Shown one piece after another: positions 1 through 11,361 of a stretch of 62,500 nt of DNA. The notes below the pieces were generated by a model. That model was given only the letters and a program-made list of their open reading frames with translations, was not told the DNA's origin and did not search any database. Numbering within the stretch: position 1 is the stretch's first letter; each line of letters starts with the position of its first letter. Made by a program: the position numbers and the translations under genes. Location: positions 2,849,403 through 2,911,902 of the forward strand of contig CM030943.1 of assembly GCA_018136815.1 (NCBI GenBank), given 5' to 3'. The stretch is from Isochrysis galbana (Eukaryota; Haptophyta; Isochrysidales; Isochrysidaceae).

Positions 1-594
1 CAGGGGGTGGGCCGCGAATGGAATGCTCACGTTGTCCACTGTGCTCTTTTCGCCAAACAAGGTTGGCGGCGCGCCGCTACTGCCCGATGGGCGCAGGTCG
101 AGGAAGCCGCAGGCACTTGTTGCCGGTGTTGACAAGGTGAGCGAGCACAAACGACGTTTCGGCCAGTGCGTTAAGACCGGAATGAGGAAGATTCAGAATG
201 TCATGTCACCTGCCTCCTTGCTTCCCGACGGTCCTTCATTTTGCGTATCGCATACAGCGATGAGTATTAGCGGGTCCCATGTTTGCTCTCTTGTCTCTGG
301 CCCCTCTCCCACGGGGTTTGTTGAGCGGTGAATTTGCTGGCTATCGCCGCAATGCCCGCCGAAGGGGTCGTCGCCCTGCACCCATTGAACGCCTTGGCAC
401 ATGGAAGAGCGGATGCTGCCGCAGTGCACTTGAAGGGCCTTCGGGTCTCCTCGCCCCCCCTTCCCTACCCTTCCTCTCGCAGCCGCTTCCAGTGACCCCT
501 AACACACTTTCTCACACTTCTCTGGTCCCACGTGGGCGAACACGTTTGTAGTAGCTCCCCGCCTTGAGATGATATGCTCGCCTTGTTCACTCAG
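1..594. other. No gene supported; probable upstream intron of the next exon
   Basis: I see no frame here with recognisable protein. The last bases (ending in ttcactcag at 594) form a good splice acceptor for the exon beginning at 595, so at least part of this stretch is probably intron of that gene. Its earlier exons are either here unrecognised or left of the window. Confidence 0.4.
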
Positions 595-989
595 GCCTGC
601 GAAGGCCCGCCCGACATAAATTCCGTCTGGAAGCTGGTTGGCAGCGTGTCCGAAGATGGTGAGACTATTTTCATCGACTTCTCACCCAAGGGCGGGCCCA
701 AAGACTTGCTAGGCGTGTGGGATGGCGACGGTGCGCGCCCAGATCACTCCTTATGCCATACCCAGCTGACGCACCGGGGATTCGCGATTGATTGACGTTA
801 CCGCTTCACCCCCGACGGCCTTGCCGCCTTGCCACTCACCCCGTGCGCCCTCACCCACTAATGCATTCAGGTATCAAGTTTCCGGATGGCAACAAGTGGA
901 CCAAGGTGCCAAACGGCACACCGGGGCGGCGCCCAAAGCCGGTGACGCTCACTTCGGAGACGGAGCTCTACAAGCCAGCTGAGAAGTAA
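595..989 (+). CDS. 3' end of a small conserved protein, two exons (family not recognised)
   Basis: Exon a runs 595-730 and exon b 871-989, separated by a 140-nt intron with GTGCGC donor and CATTCAG acceptor. The splice closes in phase and joins GVWDGDG to IKFPDGNKWTKV, giving a smooth glycine/aspartate-rich segment followed by a basic tail ending PAEK and a TAA stop. The core (SVWKLVGSVSEDGE, FIDFSPKGGPKD) reads as one compact domain of about 60 residues. An in-frame ATG lies at 574, but the pyrimidine-rich AG at 594 makes a splice acceptor more likely, so the gene is 5' incomplete here. I cannot name the family or function. Confidence 0.55.
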
Positions 990-1832
990 GCTTCTTGCTT
1001 GTGCGAATGATTGATGGTGGGACGGTGCATGCATGTTGTGACATCTTCCGAACCTGCTAACCCCTACCATCGCCATGGATTGAACCGGTGCCGGCAGAGT
1101 GTTGCGTCTGCCCACGCGCCCAAAGCAGCTTTCCCACCTTGGAGTTAGCGTGGGAAAGATGGGTTGAGCGAGCTGCTGCATGCATGATGATGGAGCATGA
1201 TTCGCGTTAGGAGTTGATCAAAAGGCATTTCAGAGCACACGCTTCAATGTTTTTACAATTGACATAGCGAAACAACTTACCATCACTCGCATGGGGATGG
1301 GGTATAAGGGCACTGTTATCAGCTGCCTCAGTAACAATATCAGCTCCAAAATGTAAAATGCCAAAACGAGGGACGAGGGTGCAGCTTGAGGTTTCCCTTT
1401 TTTTTATCCCCCCCCCCCCCCCCCGCCTATTTTTATGTAAAGCAAAAGCAACTTTGCCTCTTAACTTCAACTTTGTCGGTCGGAGGGGTAGTGGGTAGTA
1501 GCGGCCACCTGCCACATTTTGCCACCATGCCCCATCGGGTTCGGGTTAAAGAATGCAACCGTCGTGAACGTGAACACTTAATAAGGAAGAGGGAAAGGTA
1601 GCAGCAGATCAAAAGGCCTGCCCGGATCCCGCACTCCGAACCAGGCCTTAGGTAGTGAACCAAGGCCGGACCCCGGAAACCGAAGACCGAAGGCAAAAAG
1701 GAATGAAAAAAGCAAACCTTTTAATATTCTCGCCTCGAGCGTGGCTGTGGGGTTAACTACTGTAGCCACGCCCATTTAATAAAAAAATAAGTACAACTGG
1801 GAATATCGGCGGCTGCACTGAGCCGCTGGCCG
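990..1832. other. Intergenic; contains an oligo-C run
   Basis: No convincing coding frame. A run of about 18 C lies at 1409-1426. The stretch separates the TAA of the small gene from the ATG at 1833. Confidence 0.5.
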
Positions 1833-2645
1833 ATGCCGCACGCCGACGCAGGTGAAGACGCAGGTGAAGATGTCCCAGCAGGCCCTGCAGAGACCCCGGC
1901 AGAGCCCGGGGGCGGGCGGGCGGGTCATCTGAGCGCCCCGGCTTGCATTAATGGTCATGTCTCGGGCCTAGGCTCCTTCAGACGGCGAAGGGGTAGCGTT
2001 GCGCACTCCCGGGGTTGCTGGAGTGCTGCAGCGACAAACTGCGAGGATGCTGCTGAGGCCGTAGAGGTCGCCAGTCGAGTGCCCGAAGTCAGTGGTGTCG
2101 CAGATTTGGCAACCAGTGGTGAGTCAGGCGCTCTCCGGCTGGGCTATTGGCAGCTGCAGATGGGTGTGGGTGGCAATTTCGAAGGATACGACCCTGTTGT
2201 GAGCACTGAACAGTCGGAGAGAGAGTTGGCAGCCAAGAAGCGCGCCTACAGGCTGACCCTGCGCGACTCTGATGAGCCGAGCACCTACCGGCACTCTCGC
2301 GTCTTCCCGGGAGACTTCGTTATCGCCGCTCACCAGTCAGGTGGCGTGGACTTGTGGAAGGTGGAGAATTTGGCGGCCAATGCATGCCCCACAACGACGG
2401 ACCTCACCGCATACTACACTCACTACTCGCAGACGTCCTTCTCGCCTGCTGGGGGCCTCTAGGGCTCATTCGCCCTCACGAAGGAGCAGGAAGGTGGCAG
2501 AACCAAGCTGAAGAAGGCCTGCATTTCTCGCGCTTCCATGATCGTTTTCAACGTGAAATTCGACGCCACGTCCTCTATTCTCACAGTCGACACACTCCGC
2601 GCCCTCAGCGAAGTTAACAGCAACTATCTCATGCCTGATGCCTGA
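1833..2645 (+). CDS. Unrecognised protein, two-exon model
   Basis: Exon 1 is 1833-2360 and exon 2 is 2463-2645. The 102-nt intron has GTGGAG donor and CCTCTAG acceptor and is phase 0; without splicing the frame stops at 2460. The predicted product is 236 aa. The first ~90 residues are low complexity; from about residue 95 the sequence looks like real protein (GALRLGYWQLQMGVGG, FPGDFVIAAHQSGGVDLWK, then MIVFNVKFDATSSILTV in exon 2). I do not recognise a family. The N-terminal start is uncertain because an acceptor-like AG near 2110-2126 could begin a later exon, and the exon 2 stop may be bypassed by another intron leading to the acidic frame downstream. Confidence 0.4.
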
Positions 2646-3003
2646 CGAGATCCCCGACACGCACCTTCCTGTAGCAGAGCGTCGTGGGCGGCCTGCCAGG
2701 GGTGGTCGCCGGCCCGAAGAAGGTGCGCCACGGCGGAGTGGTGCTGTTAGTGCCGCGGAGTTTTCCACGTCTGGATCTAGGGTTCCTCGAACGCGCGGGA
2801 AACGGCGCGCGACGGACTCGTCAGATGAAGATGGAGATGATGAAGATGAAGATGAAGATGATGAAGATGAAGATGATGAAGATGAAGATGATGAAGATGA
2901 AGATGAAGATCGGGACGAAGATTCCGAGTTGACTAGTGAGGAGGGTGGCCCGCGACGGGACGCAGTGCGAGGAGATCGCGCGGGCATTGCAGACCTTTGT
3001 TGA
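2638..3003 (+). CDS. Acidic low-complexity reading frame, possibly a further exon
   Basis: An open frame with a basic segment (VPRTRGKRRATDSSDED) followed by about 30 alternating Asp/Glu residues produced by GATGAA/GATGAT repeats, then SELTSEEGGPRRD. A polybasic stretch next to an acidic tail is typical of nuclear chaperones and nucleolar proteins, but composition alone does not identify one. It may be an exon of the gene starting at 1833; no splice pair that closes in phase was found. The next 450 bases also allow a very basic frame (KRYRPKRRHAGGKRE near 3270), so a longer disordered nuclear protein is possible. Confidence 0.3.
   Translation: MPDEIPDTHLPVAERRGRPARGGRRPEEGAPRRSGAVSAAEFSTSGSRVPRTRGKRRATDSSDEDGDDEDEDEDDEDEDDEDEDDEDEDEDRDEDSELTSEEGGPRRDAVRGDRAGIADLC
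2823..2915 (+). repeat. GATGAA/GATGAT hexanucleotide microsatellite
   Basis: About 15 imperfect copies of a six-base unit. On the plus strand it encodes Asp/Glu, on the minus strand a poly-Ser/Ile shadow. Confidence 0.9.
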
Positions 3004-3868
3004 GGCACCATGTGTGAGATGGAGTGGAGCTGTGGCTGTGTTGCATGTAGAGGCAGGAGAGTTGATGCATGTAACATGTGAGGTACAATTCGGAGGCATG
3101 GGGCGCGGGCTACCGGACACATGGGGAGCACGCATCGAAGGGGCTGAGGATGAACGGGAGTCCTCGACTGGCATGTGATCACGTGAGGCGGGAACGAGGA
3201 CGGAGGGCACAGAGGGCAGGAGACCACAGGAGCGCTCGAGCGATAGCGCTGGGCGTCAGAAGAGATACCGACCCAAGAGAAGGCACGCGGGGGGAAAGAG
3301 AGAACACACGGGAAAGAAGAGAGATGACGGCGGGCGGAAACACTCAGGGGGAACGGGGAGAGAGGAAAGGAGAGACGAGGCGGGAAACGGGGAGAGAGGG
3401 ACGCGAGGGGACGATCCTATCGGGAGCGGACGAAAGGCGAGCGTGACGCGGTACTAGACGACGGAGAGGGAGTCACGCGAGGAGATCTAATGGCGGGAAA
3501 GATGCATGGGGGTATGAACGACCCCCCCCTACCCGCAACAAGTTGCTACCTTGCCCAAGTGTGCTTCCAATTGTGGAACGTTCCTACACGAACCTTGCGC
3601 GGCCCGAGACCGGGTGGGCCTTGAAGGGGGGAAAGGGAGGAGGTGGAGGTGGCGAGAGGGGATGTAAGGGCGGTGTCGTGTCAGTGACAGGGTAACCTAG
3701 GATCAGTAGGCGTGTAGCCCGGAATCTTCAGATGTTTTTTAAAAGTTGTATTCAACACCTACCACACCGTGGGGCACGTAGCGGCTAGTTTGTAAAGACC
3801 CTCCCCTTCAAGAAGAATGTTTTTTTTTAGTTTGTAACGACGTAACGACCATTCACAGCGGCGCGCCT
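3004..3868. other. Purine-rich intergenic DNA
   Basis: From about 3180 to 3480 the plus strand is strongly G/A rich with GAGAGG and GGGAA motifs. No supported gene apart from the possible basic frame noted with the acidic ORF. The end (3759-3868) shows no recognised element. Confidence 0.4.
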
Positions 3869-4110
3869 GTGATTTCTCTCTTCTCTCTCCTCTCCCTCTC
3901 TCTCTCCACTCCCCTTCCCTCCTCACCACTGCCACACAGCACACCTCTGGGGGTTCTCTCTCTCTCACTCTCTGAATACGTTCTCTCTTCACACTCTCTT
4001 CACTCTGAGTCTTTTCTGCCCTTCCCTCTCTCTCTGCTCTCTCTCTCTGCTCTCTCCCTCCCTCACCCTTCCCCCCCCCCACCCACCCCCTCCTCCTGCT
4101 CCTTCGATCG
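3869..4110 (+). promoter_or_regulatory. CT-rich tract directly upstream of the PC-esterase start
   Basis: Nearly unbroken C/T on the plus strand (CTCTCT with short interruptions), ending about 20 bases before the ATG at 4133. It probably contains the core promoter and 5' leader. Similar tracts precede most other host genes in the window. Confidence 0.5.
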
Positions 4111-4132
4111 TGTGGAGTAGGAACACGGGACG

Positions 4133-6528
4133 ATGTCAGTCCGCCGCGCTGCGGCGTTGCTGCTGGCGCTGACGGCGGCAGCCTACGTGTGGAGTGCGCT
4201 GGGCGGTAGCGCCGGCGGCTCAGCAGCACGGCAGGACCTCAGACCACTCCCACGCACCCTTGCCTCCGCGCTACATTCCTCCTCCGTCTCTCCTTCCCCA
4301 CCACACCCCTCTTCTCTTTCTCCTCTCTCTCCTCTCCCTTCTCTCTCCGCAGCCTCCTCGGTCACCTCCAGCTCCTCACACTGGCCGGGCGTGGGCCTTT
4401 CTTCTCTCTCGTCGCCGGCCTCCACCGCCTCCGGTCGGTCTTCTCTCTCCTCTGAATCCTCCATAGCCCGCTCTTCTCTTCCCACAGTGGGTGTTTCCGC
4501 GACCGCGCTGTTGCCCTCCTCCTCCTCCGCTTCGTGTGATTCGATCGACTGCGCCTCTCGCCACGGCGTTCTCGAGCCCTCGTGGGCGCGCCTCTCCTTC
4601 CAGCCGGCGATCGACTGGCTCGGCGGCGGTGTGCGCGGAGACTGCGTGGCCGGCGAGCTCGAGTACATTTTGCCCAAATACTGCACGCCGCCCACGGTCT
4701 GTCGGCCACTTCGATCCTGGCGCGCACCGGCGCTTGCACAAGCACGCCCTCAGTCCACGCTTGCTAGCTGCTTTGCAGCTCCGCGCCGACACGCTGACGC
4801 CCCACTATCGCTCGCCGCAGGAGAGGCAGCCTAAGGGGGGATGGCCCTCGGAGGATCGGCTACGGCTGGCAGACGTGCACTCCAATGGACTGCCGCAGGG
4901 CACGATGAGCGAGCTGTCCACGCTCCTTGCGGGGAAGACACTGCTCGTGATGGGTGATTCCGTGATGGAGCAATTCTACAACGTGCTGCAGTGTCTGCTC
5001 CGCAAGGAGCGCCTGCTGGCTCGTCACTCAGACGATTTTGAGGCCTTCATCCAGGTGCTCCGCTCTCACCGGCGCGCGCAGGCCGGGAACGGCCGAACGG
5101 CCGTCGCATGCCTTGGCCACAACCCCCCCGCTCCCACTCAGGCCAACAAGCCACTTTGGACCATGGGAAAGCGCAAGAAGCCACCAAAGCTGCCGCAGCA
5201 GACGCACAGCGGGATGCGCATGCTCTATGCGCGAGTAACAACAATGCAACCAGACGAGGTGACCTGGCCTGGTCCTCCCACTCCAACGACGCGCGCGCTG
5301 CTCCTACCGCGCTTCGAATGTGGCAGTGCGAGCGCTGGATCGTTGACACCTGCCGGCCCGGTCGGTCGCACAGGTCGACGCGGCGGTCAACACCGCTGAC
5401 GTCATCGTCTTAAATTGGGGCCTCCACTATCAAAACATGCCAACTTATCGGTGACTGCCCCCCATTTGGGCAAGTCGTGCCCCCTGCCATTGGCCACTGT
5501 TTGGGCCTTGAGCACGCCCGTTGCCCCACCGCACTTCTTTGTAACGACGTGCAGGTCCGATCTCCAAAGTGCCATGACGAAGCTGGAGAGGCACGCGACC
5601 GCCACCGGCAAGGCTGCCGTTTTTATGGAGACGGGGGCCCAACACTTCAAGGCATCCGACAGGTGACCTTCGCCACTCTGCAGATCCAGTCACGCACCGC
5701 ATAGCCCTTGTGGCTCCTACTCCCGGCCGTACCAGGCGGGCATAAGGCCGCCTTAGCCGATGTCAGTGTTTTTGGCTTTGAGATTGCGTAGCCTTTCAAA
5801 CCGCCGGTCAGTCTTTTTGGCTTTGAGATTGCGTAGCCTTTCAAACCGCCGCTACGCCTCCGCTCTCCGATGCGTCCGCAGCGTGTTCAGGTCCCAAATG
5901 TGTCTGTTGCCCAGTTGAGTCGGATGCATTTCGTCTGAATTGGTTCCTCCTGGCAGGGCCATGCTGCTTGTCCACCCTCAACCGTCTGCATGTCCCCAAA
6001 CCACAGGCGGGGATATCGCACGGGCGAATGGGAGAACCGGGACAAATCTACGGACAAAGAATGCTCTTGTCAGGTGCCGCTGCGGACAGCCGTGTGGCGC
6101 TCTCGCCGGGGAATGAGACCTCGCCGCCTCGCCCTCTTAGCCTCCGCCCACGTCGCGGTCGCCACGGTCCAGCGCCCAGTAGACGCGGTCACCTCTCTGG
6201 CTGCGTATGTACAAGGGCATGCTCACGTATCTTGTGCCGCCCATCGCAGGCCACGGAGGACTTCAATGTGAACTCCCGCAACCGTGTTCTCTACGAGGTG
6301 CTCTCTTCCGGCCGCTTTGGCCATGTCAGCCTGCTGCCTTTCTACAATTTGACCCGACCGCGGTGGCGATGGCACTTTGGCAACTGCACCCATCGGCCAA
6401 ACGGATGGAACTTTTACACATGCTGCGACTGCACCCACTTTTGCTATTCGCCCACGATGTGGGGCGCGCACTTGCACAACCTTCTCCAAGTGTTGCGACG
6501 ACACCACATCGCTCAGACGCACGCATGA
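4133..6528 (+). CDS. PC-esterase / trichome-birefringence-like SGNH acyltransferase
   Basis: Six exons close in phase: 4133-4696, 4821-5258, 5374-5450, 5555-5662, 6007-6073, 6250-6528 (1533 nt, 510 aa). Residues 5-22 are a hydrophobic signal anchor, so a type II Golgi/ER protein is expected. A Ser-rich stem (about 45-135) follows. The catalytic domain has the Ser block LLVMGDSVMEQ (G233-D234-S235), then ADVIVLNWGLHYQN, AAVFMETGAQHF, RGYRTGEWENRD, and the C-terminal Asp/His block CCDCTHFCYSPTMW (D478, H481). GDS plus DxxH is the hallmark of the PC-esterase family, whose members O-acetylate cell-wall or surface polysaccharides; the acceptor here is unknown. Exon 1 is low complexity and might itself contain short introns. 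All introns are GT-AG. Confidence 0.85.
5762..5851 (+). repeat. 45-bp tandem duplication inside intron 4 of the PC-esterase
   Basis: Two adjacent 45-bp copies (5762-5806 and 5807-5851) start GTCAGT and end CAAACCGCCG, and differ at one base. They lie wholly within the intron 5663-6006 and do not change the coding model. Confidence 0.95.
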
Positions 6529-6919
6529 GACGAAGCCATGCTGTTCTATGCCGAATCGGACGCGGCTGTCCGGTTTTATGGAGAGTTGGCATTCGTCGCT
6601 TGAGGGCTTGAGGGTGCTTTCGTGGCATTTCCAGGCTCTCCCTAGGCTTTATTCGCGAAGCAGCCGCCAATCGCGTATTCTTGCTTGACTCCTTACTAAC
6701 TTCTGTAAACAAGAACCATCGTTGAGCAATAGGGCCATGGACCACGCGCCGCACCCATCCTCTAATGCCGTCCCCACCTAGAGCTATAGGCCATCATGTA
6801 AGGGGTAGGGATGCTAGCTTAAGTACTATCGTGGTATCCCCGCCGAGAGCTTCACCCCAATCTCCACACCGCACATCTACACGCGACACAAGCGCGCGCA
6901 ACGACACGCGGTCGCATAG
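6529..6919. other. 3' flank of the PC-esterase gene
   Basis: Nothing recognised beyond a probable 3' untranslated region. The LINE fragment begins at about 6920. Confidence 0.4.
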
Positions 6920-7663
6920 CCCATCTTCGAATTCATAGAAGGACTTCTAGGGATTGATCTTAGGCCAGGCTCTGAAGTGGCCCAACGTCTCTTATGCTGC
7001 CAGCAGGTAGACAGATCTCACCCCTCCTCGGGATACTTGGGTATCCTGGCGTGGAGATATATCCTAACGGACTTTTACAATATTCAGTATGGCAACGCGG
7101 ACGGTAGGTCCGTTAGGTCGATCTTAAGAGAGATCCTTGCGAGATACCACCTATTGATTAGTAACGCCGGCGAAGGTCGGTTTCTTTCAAAGGCTAAAAA
7201 AACAACGCGAAAACATGGGGCTACACGCCCCGAGCAACAAACATGTCCGAAAAATGATAAGCCCTCTATACACGGTGGACAAAGATTTCAACCTAGCAGG
7301 AACATCAGAAGACCTCTTGCAGGCGGCGAGAGGTTTGTGGACATACGAGAAACATCACCTAGGGTAGCGGAGCCTCTTCAGTGGAAACCTCAGCGGATAT
7401 CAAACGAAGATCTTACGATATAGAAGGGAGGGAAACCTGAGCCAAAGCAGAACAAGGGAGGAGCCACAATCTCCCGCCCCCTTCTCTCCGCCGACTCCTG
7501 GCCGAAGCAGCGCGCGCGGCCTCCCCGGAACCAGCTTCTCCGCTAAAGAGAGAACTGGGGAAGGGGGAGGGGGTTGACAGGGGTTAGGTCTGGGTAGTAG
7601 GGAGGTTCACTAGCACACTGCCTCACGCCGCACATGTAGCGGGGACTTTTAAGAAGATTTTTT
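6920..7663 (+). mobile_element. 5'-truncated LINE 3' end
   Basis: The frame starting PIFEFIEGLLGIDLRPG matches the C-terminus of ORF2 in the 16-21 kb element for roughly 90 residues (SSGYLGILAWRYILTDFYN, GNADGRSVRSIL). It then degenerates by frameshift near 7190, where the older copies read LRLKKQREN. The shared 3' UTR follows (CCGAAGCAGCGCGCGCGGCC) and ends in TTTTAAGAAGA plus a T run at about 7650-7663. No target-site duplication was found. It is a dead-on-arrival copy with no promoter or reverse transcriptase. Confidence 0.9.
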
Positions 7664-8766
7664 TTCGACTCATACGTACGTGCGTACGTGCGTGTGCGTG
7701 TGCGCGCTTGTGTTGTGTGGTAGCTGCCTGTAGGCAGCTGCTAACTAATGCTAATGGCGATATCTTTTTGATCTTTGCCATGACTTAGTATTGTTATTCA
7801 AGCCTTGAATAGTCAGCCCAAGCACGAGTCCGGGTTTGAATGGAGCATTTTTGCCGTAGTCGTAGTCATTGGTCAATGTCGAAACAAGCGAATGCTTGTT
7901 CGTGTGGCAAGTCTCGAGGGGCATAGAGCACAGTCTTGAGAATGAGAGAGGGAGCGCGCGCGCTACATGGCGACACAAGCCACGATCACACATCACTCAC
8001 AAAACCGCCCAGTCAACAAAGGGACACTCCGAAAACTCACGTAAACAGTCGCCACAATCAATGAAACGAGTCCGGAGAAGAATGCAGCCAACCGAAACAA
8101 AGCCACAACGAAGAGTCTCGAAGTAAACGGCGATCACCCCTCAAGAAACAATGCCCATCCTAAAGTTAAAAGACACACAAGCCATCGGATCCGTCTAGAG
8201 TATTGAGAAAATACTCTGGATCCGACACCCCCCGACTAAATGTCGAGCGTCCGCGCGAGTCAAACTTGCACAGCACACTCACAGGCGTCCCCACGAGGCA
8301 CACACAAGTCTGACATGCACAAACAAACACAAGTGAACGAGACCCTCTTGCCTTTCACCCCAAAGAGTGTGCGCACTCAGTGGGTTAAACCAACACAAAG
8401 AACACATTGTTGGTTTGAAGACAAGTCTCACTCGGGGCGCACATCCCTAATGAGAACGTTACGGGCACACGAACACACTCCGAACGCACGGTAGCTCACA
8501 ATCCGAACAAACAACGTGACAAGGGAGTCAAGGAATCCAAAGAATCAACCAAGAACCAAGAACCGAGTCTTCTCTAGGGCGGTCAAACAGGGGCTTTTTA
8601 ACGACTAGTAAGGGTTGGGCTGCATTTTTTGACCGTGGCGCGATGCCCACTAAAAAACCTCCCGGGGGGGCTACCTGACGCTACGAAAATCTTCGCCAAG
8701 AAATGGTGCGATTCGCCCCCCCTCTCGCCCCCTCCGTCACGCGCCCTCACGCTCTACCCGTAAAGA
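7664..8766. other. Intergenic, no gene supported
   Basis: Starts with a CGTACGTGCG/GTGCGTGTGC simple repeat (7675-7710). It contains a 16-bp-armed hairpin at 8185-8225. The rest is A/C-rich without a convincing frame. Confidence 0.5.
8185..8225. repeat. Short perfect-armed hairpin
   Basis: TCGGATCC and AGAGTATT pair with AATACTCT and GGATCCGA across a short loop, with a four-base bulge on the left arm. Function unknown. Confidence 0.7.
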
Positions 8767-10140
8767 ATGGGCGGTCGCGCCCGCGGGGGGATCGGTTCCT
8801 TTATATCTAAGCTACATTCGGCATTTGATTCCCGCCCGATGCAGCGCCGTGTCGGGCTGCCGACAGTCCGACCACCCCCTGACCCACTGGCATCATTGCC
8901 CGCGCAGCCCACCCAGCTTCTCAAAGCGCGCGCACGCGGCTACCCTGGCTGCCACAGACCCCACCCCGACCATCCCGACCCGCCCCTCGCAGGATTCGCC
9001 CTCACTCGAACTCGGCATCGAGAACCAGGACCAGCTCACCAACGCGGCCGTCCACGCGTGGCTGACGAGCCTCCGCGTTGAGGCTGCCTTCGCGGTCCTG
9101 CTCTCTCTGACAGTGCCAGATACGGCGCTGGTCGGTGAGGTGAGACCCGTGGGCGGCCTCAGGACGGGCCACGTTGTGGCCCTCAACGCCACGGCGAGGA
9201 GGAAAGCCCAAGATCCTGCCAGAACGCCTCACAACGCATCTGGCGGGAACCCACCACCCAGAGCAGATATCACCTTCTGCCGCTGGGTGGTGGGCTTGGC
9301 AGGCGGTATGGGACATCATTCCGTACTGCAAATGACGCGCGACGGCGCAACAAAAGCGCTCCAGGCACGCGGAGCTCGCGCAGCGAAGGCGCAAATCAAG
9401 GTCTCGGCAACACTTAACATAGAAGTCGAGGAAAGCCGTAGACCGCGGAGCCGACGCATCGACAGAAACCAACAAACGTCGACCCCCGATCAACCTAGTA
9501 CCTCGAATACATCATATTTAGAGCCGAATGAAACAAGAATCATCGAGAATCAAGAACCTGGAACCTGGAGGCAAATAGCCGAACTGGGTGGCGCATAGCC
9601 GGACTGAGAATGAAGGGTGGCCGTAACCAAATCGAGAACGAACAAGAACAGAAACACGGCTCAAAATATGACGCAATCGAGGGAGGAGGATTGACCGAGG
9701 GACCGAGGCTGAAGGCCGCTGAAAATGAACGCGCGATCGAGAGCAAGATCGAGAGAAAGCTCGAGCTCGAGAGAAAGCTCCAGGACAAGGCAGAAAGCAT
9801 GGGAGACCCAACAGCCCACTCAACGCGAACGGACGGACACGCAAGACGCAAGCAGCCGCACGTCGGGATCGGGAACACAGAACCAAACAACACATCAAGC
9901 CATCTCGTGCGGCCAGCCACCTCCTCTATTGTGGACCACTCGAGAGCACTGCCCTCGAGCGTATCCACATCCTCTGTGCCCCAAGCGTCGGTCATGGTCA
10001 TGGCCGGCGCATGGCCGCCACCGTCGCTGGCCATTGCGGAGACTTTCCCGCGTGTGTCCTTCTTTGGTGGCCGCCACGCGCCACGTTCCCCTCCTGTTTT
10101 TTTTTGTTTTTTCTCTTCAGGAGTTTTGTTTTATTAGCCC
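8767..10140 (+). other. Long open frames without recognisable domain
   Basis: The frame covering 8825-9598 stays open for 257 codons. Its part from about 9000 to 9190 has protein-like composition (LELGIENQDQLTNAAVHAW, VEAAFAVLLSLTVPDTAL). The rest is Arg/Ser/Gln rich and looks like translated repeat. There is no ATG in good context, no CT tract upstream and no splice model that extends it. It may be an exon of an unknown gene or chance. From about 9600 to 10140 no gene is seen. Confidence 0.2.
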
Positions 10141-10168
10141 CCCTATATCAGGTATCAGGTCTAGAGGA

Positions 10169-10188
10169 CCTGATATCATGATATCAGG
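10169..10188. repeat. Perfect 20-bp palindrome in a cluster of TGATATCAGG motifs
   Basis: CCTGATATCATGATATCAGG is its own reverse complement. Further copies or half-copies lie on both sides between 10143 and 10204. It sits about 30 bp left of the dispersed repeat at 10218 and may be part of that element's end. Confidence 0.8.
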
Positions 10189-10217
10189 ACCTGATATCAG
10201 CCTGACGTCCCATCCGG

Positions 10218-10441
10218 GTGGAGCGCCCTCTCTCTTTCTCTCGAAGAGAGGGGAAGTTTCCCCACCTTCCTTTATCCTAGGCGCCTCGCAAATAGATTTA
10301 AATCGCTATCTTCTCCGCGTTTCTCGATCTACTTCAGTGATTGCAATCAGGTTTAATTTGCAATCTCTTCGCATCTCCCCCTTGGGCACATCGCACTTCT
10401 CTCGTCTTATTCGGTAAGTCTTTTGGAATCCTGTGCGGCAG
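10218..10441 (+). repeat. Dispersed repeat, copy 1 of family shared with 24100-24322
   Basis: Collinear, diverged similarity to 24100-24322 over about 225 bp: GTGGAGCGCCCTCTCTCT, GGCGCCTCGCAAATAG, AGGTTTAATTTGC, CTCGTCTTATTCGGTA, TTGGAATCCTG. No open frame is conserved between copies, so it is probably the end of a non-coding or LTR-type element. Confidence 0.8.
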
Positions 10442-11330
10442 GATTGCCCCTCGTTTCCGTTATGGTGCGATTCCCCTTCTAGACGGGATCGCCGACAGAT
10501 CGCCTTCTGATCGTCGTCCGTCGTCGGCCGGCCGGAGTGTTTTGTTTTGATTTCAGTCAAGTTATGTGAGAAAGTCGTGGGGCGAGCGAGAGTCGGAGTG
10601 TTTTCCTGGGTGTCTCTGTCCGTCGTCATGTCGTCAGTCGTCATCCGTCGCTCTCGCTCTCGTCGCTCTCGCTCTCGTAACACTCATACCCTACAACCTC
10701 GCCTCTCCTCGCCAGCCCCTGCCATCACAGCCCTCCTCACACTCACCCTCGCCCTCGCCTCTCGCCGCTCGTTCCATGTCGCTCTCGCCGCCGTCCTCGC
10801 CCTCGCCCAAGCCCGCCTGCCCGCCTTCCTCTGCTGACGGGCTTCAGCCCGTCAGCCCCTCTGAAGTCGTCTCCTCCGCCGCGCCTACCGCCGGCCGCCG
10901 GCATGCCTCCTTCCTCATTGCCCTCAGGCCCTATGGGCCATCCCAATTCGTCAGTCGTCAGGCTAAAGGTTGTAATCGAGGTGAGGGTTGACAAACACCA
11001 AGGTGGGGGCGACGCCAGCGTCTTAGTTAGGGTCCGACCTCCAGAAGCCAGAAGGCAGAAGTTCGGAGGTAGGGCCGTGTCGAATTATCGTATGCCTGTG
11101 GCTGTGGCGCGACAAGCGGGGATATGTCACATGCCACTACCACTACCGGGTTGCGGGTTGTGCGACCCTCGAGATGGAGCGTGCGACCCACCAGGGAGGG
11201 ATCCCTCCTATCCCCCACATGCCTCGCGAGACGGCTGAGCTTGGGCTCCTCTGCCTACGTGTGAAACACAGTCAAACTTAGAAATTTTTGCCGTCGAAAA
11301 AAACAGAGAAAAACAGTGTGAAGAACAGAT

Positions 11331-11361
<31 letters not shown>

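Noticed and set aside
2466-3227. Minus-strand frame with a long Ser run
   Set aside because: It is the complement of the GATGAA repeat; no domain or splice structure supports it.
8825-9598. Resemblance of VPDTALVGEVRPVGGLR to the Lon/RadA protease-like fold
   Set aside because: Only about 17 residues match loosely; the rest of the fold and the catalytic Ser-Lys region are missing.
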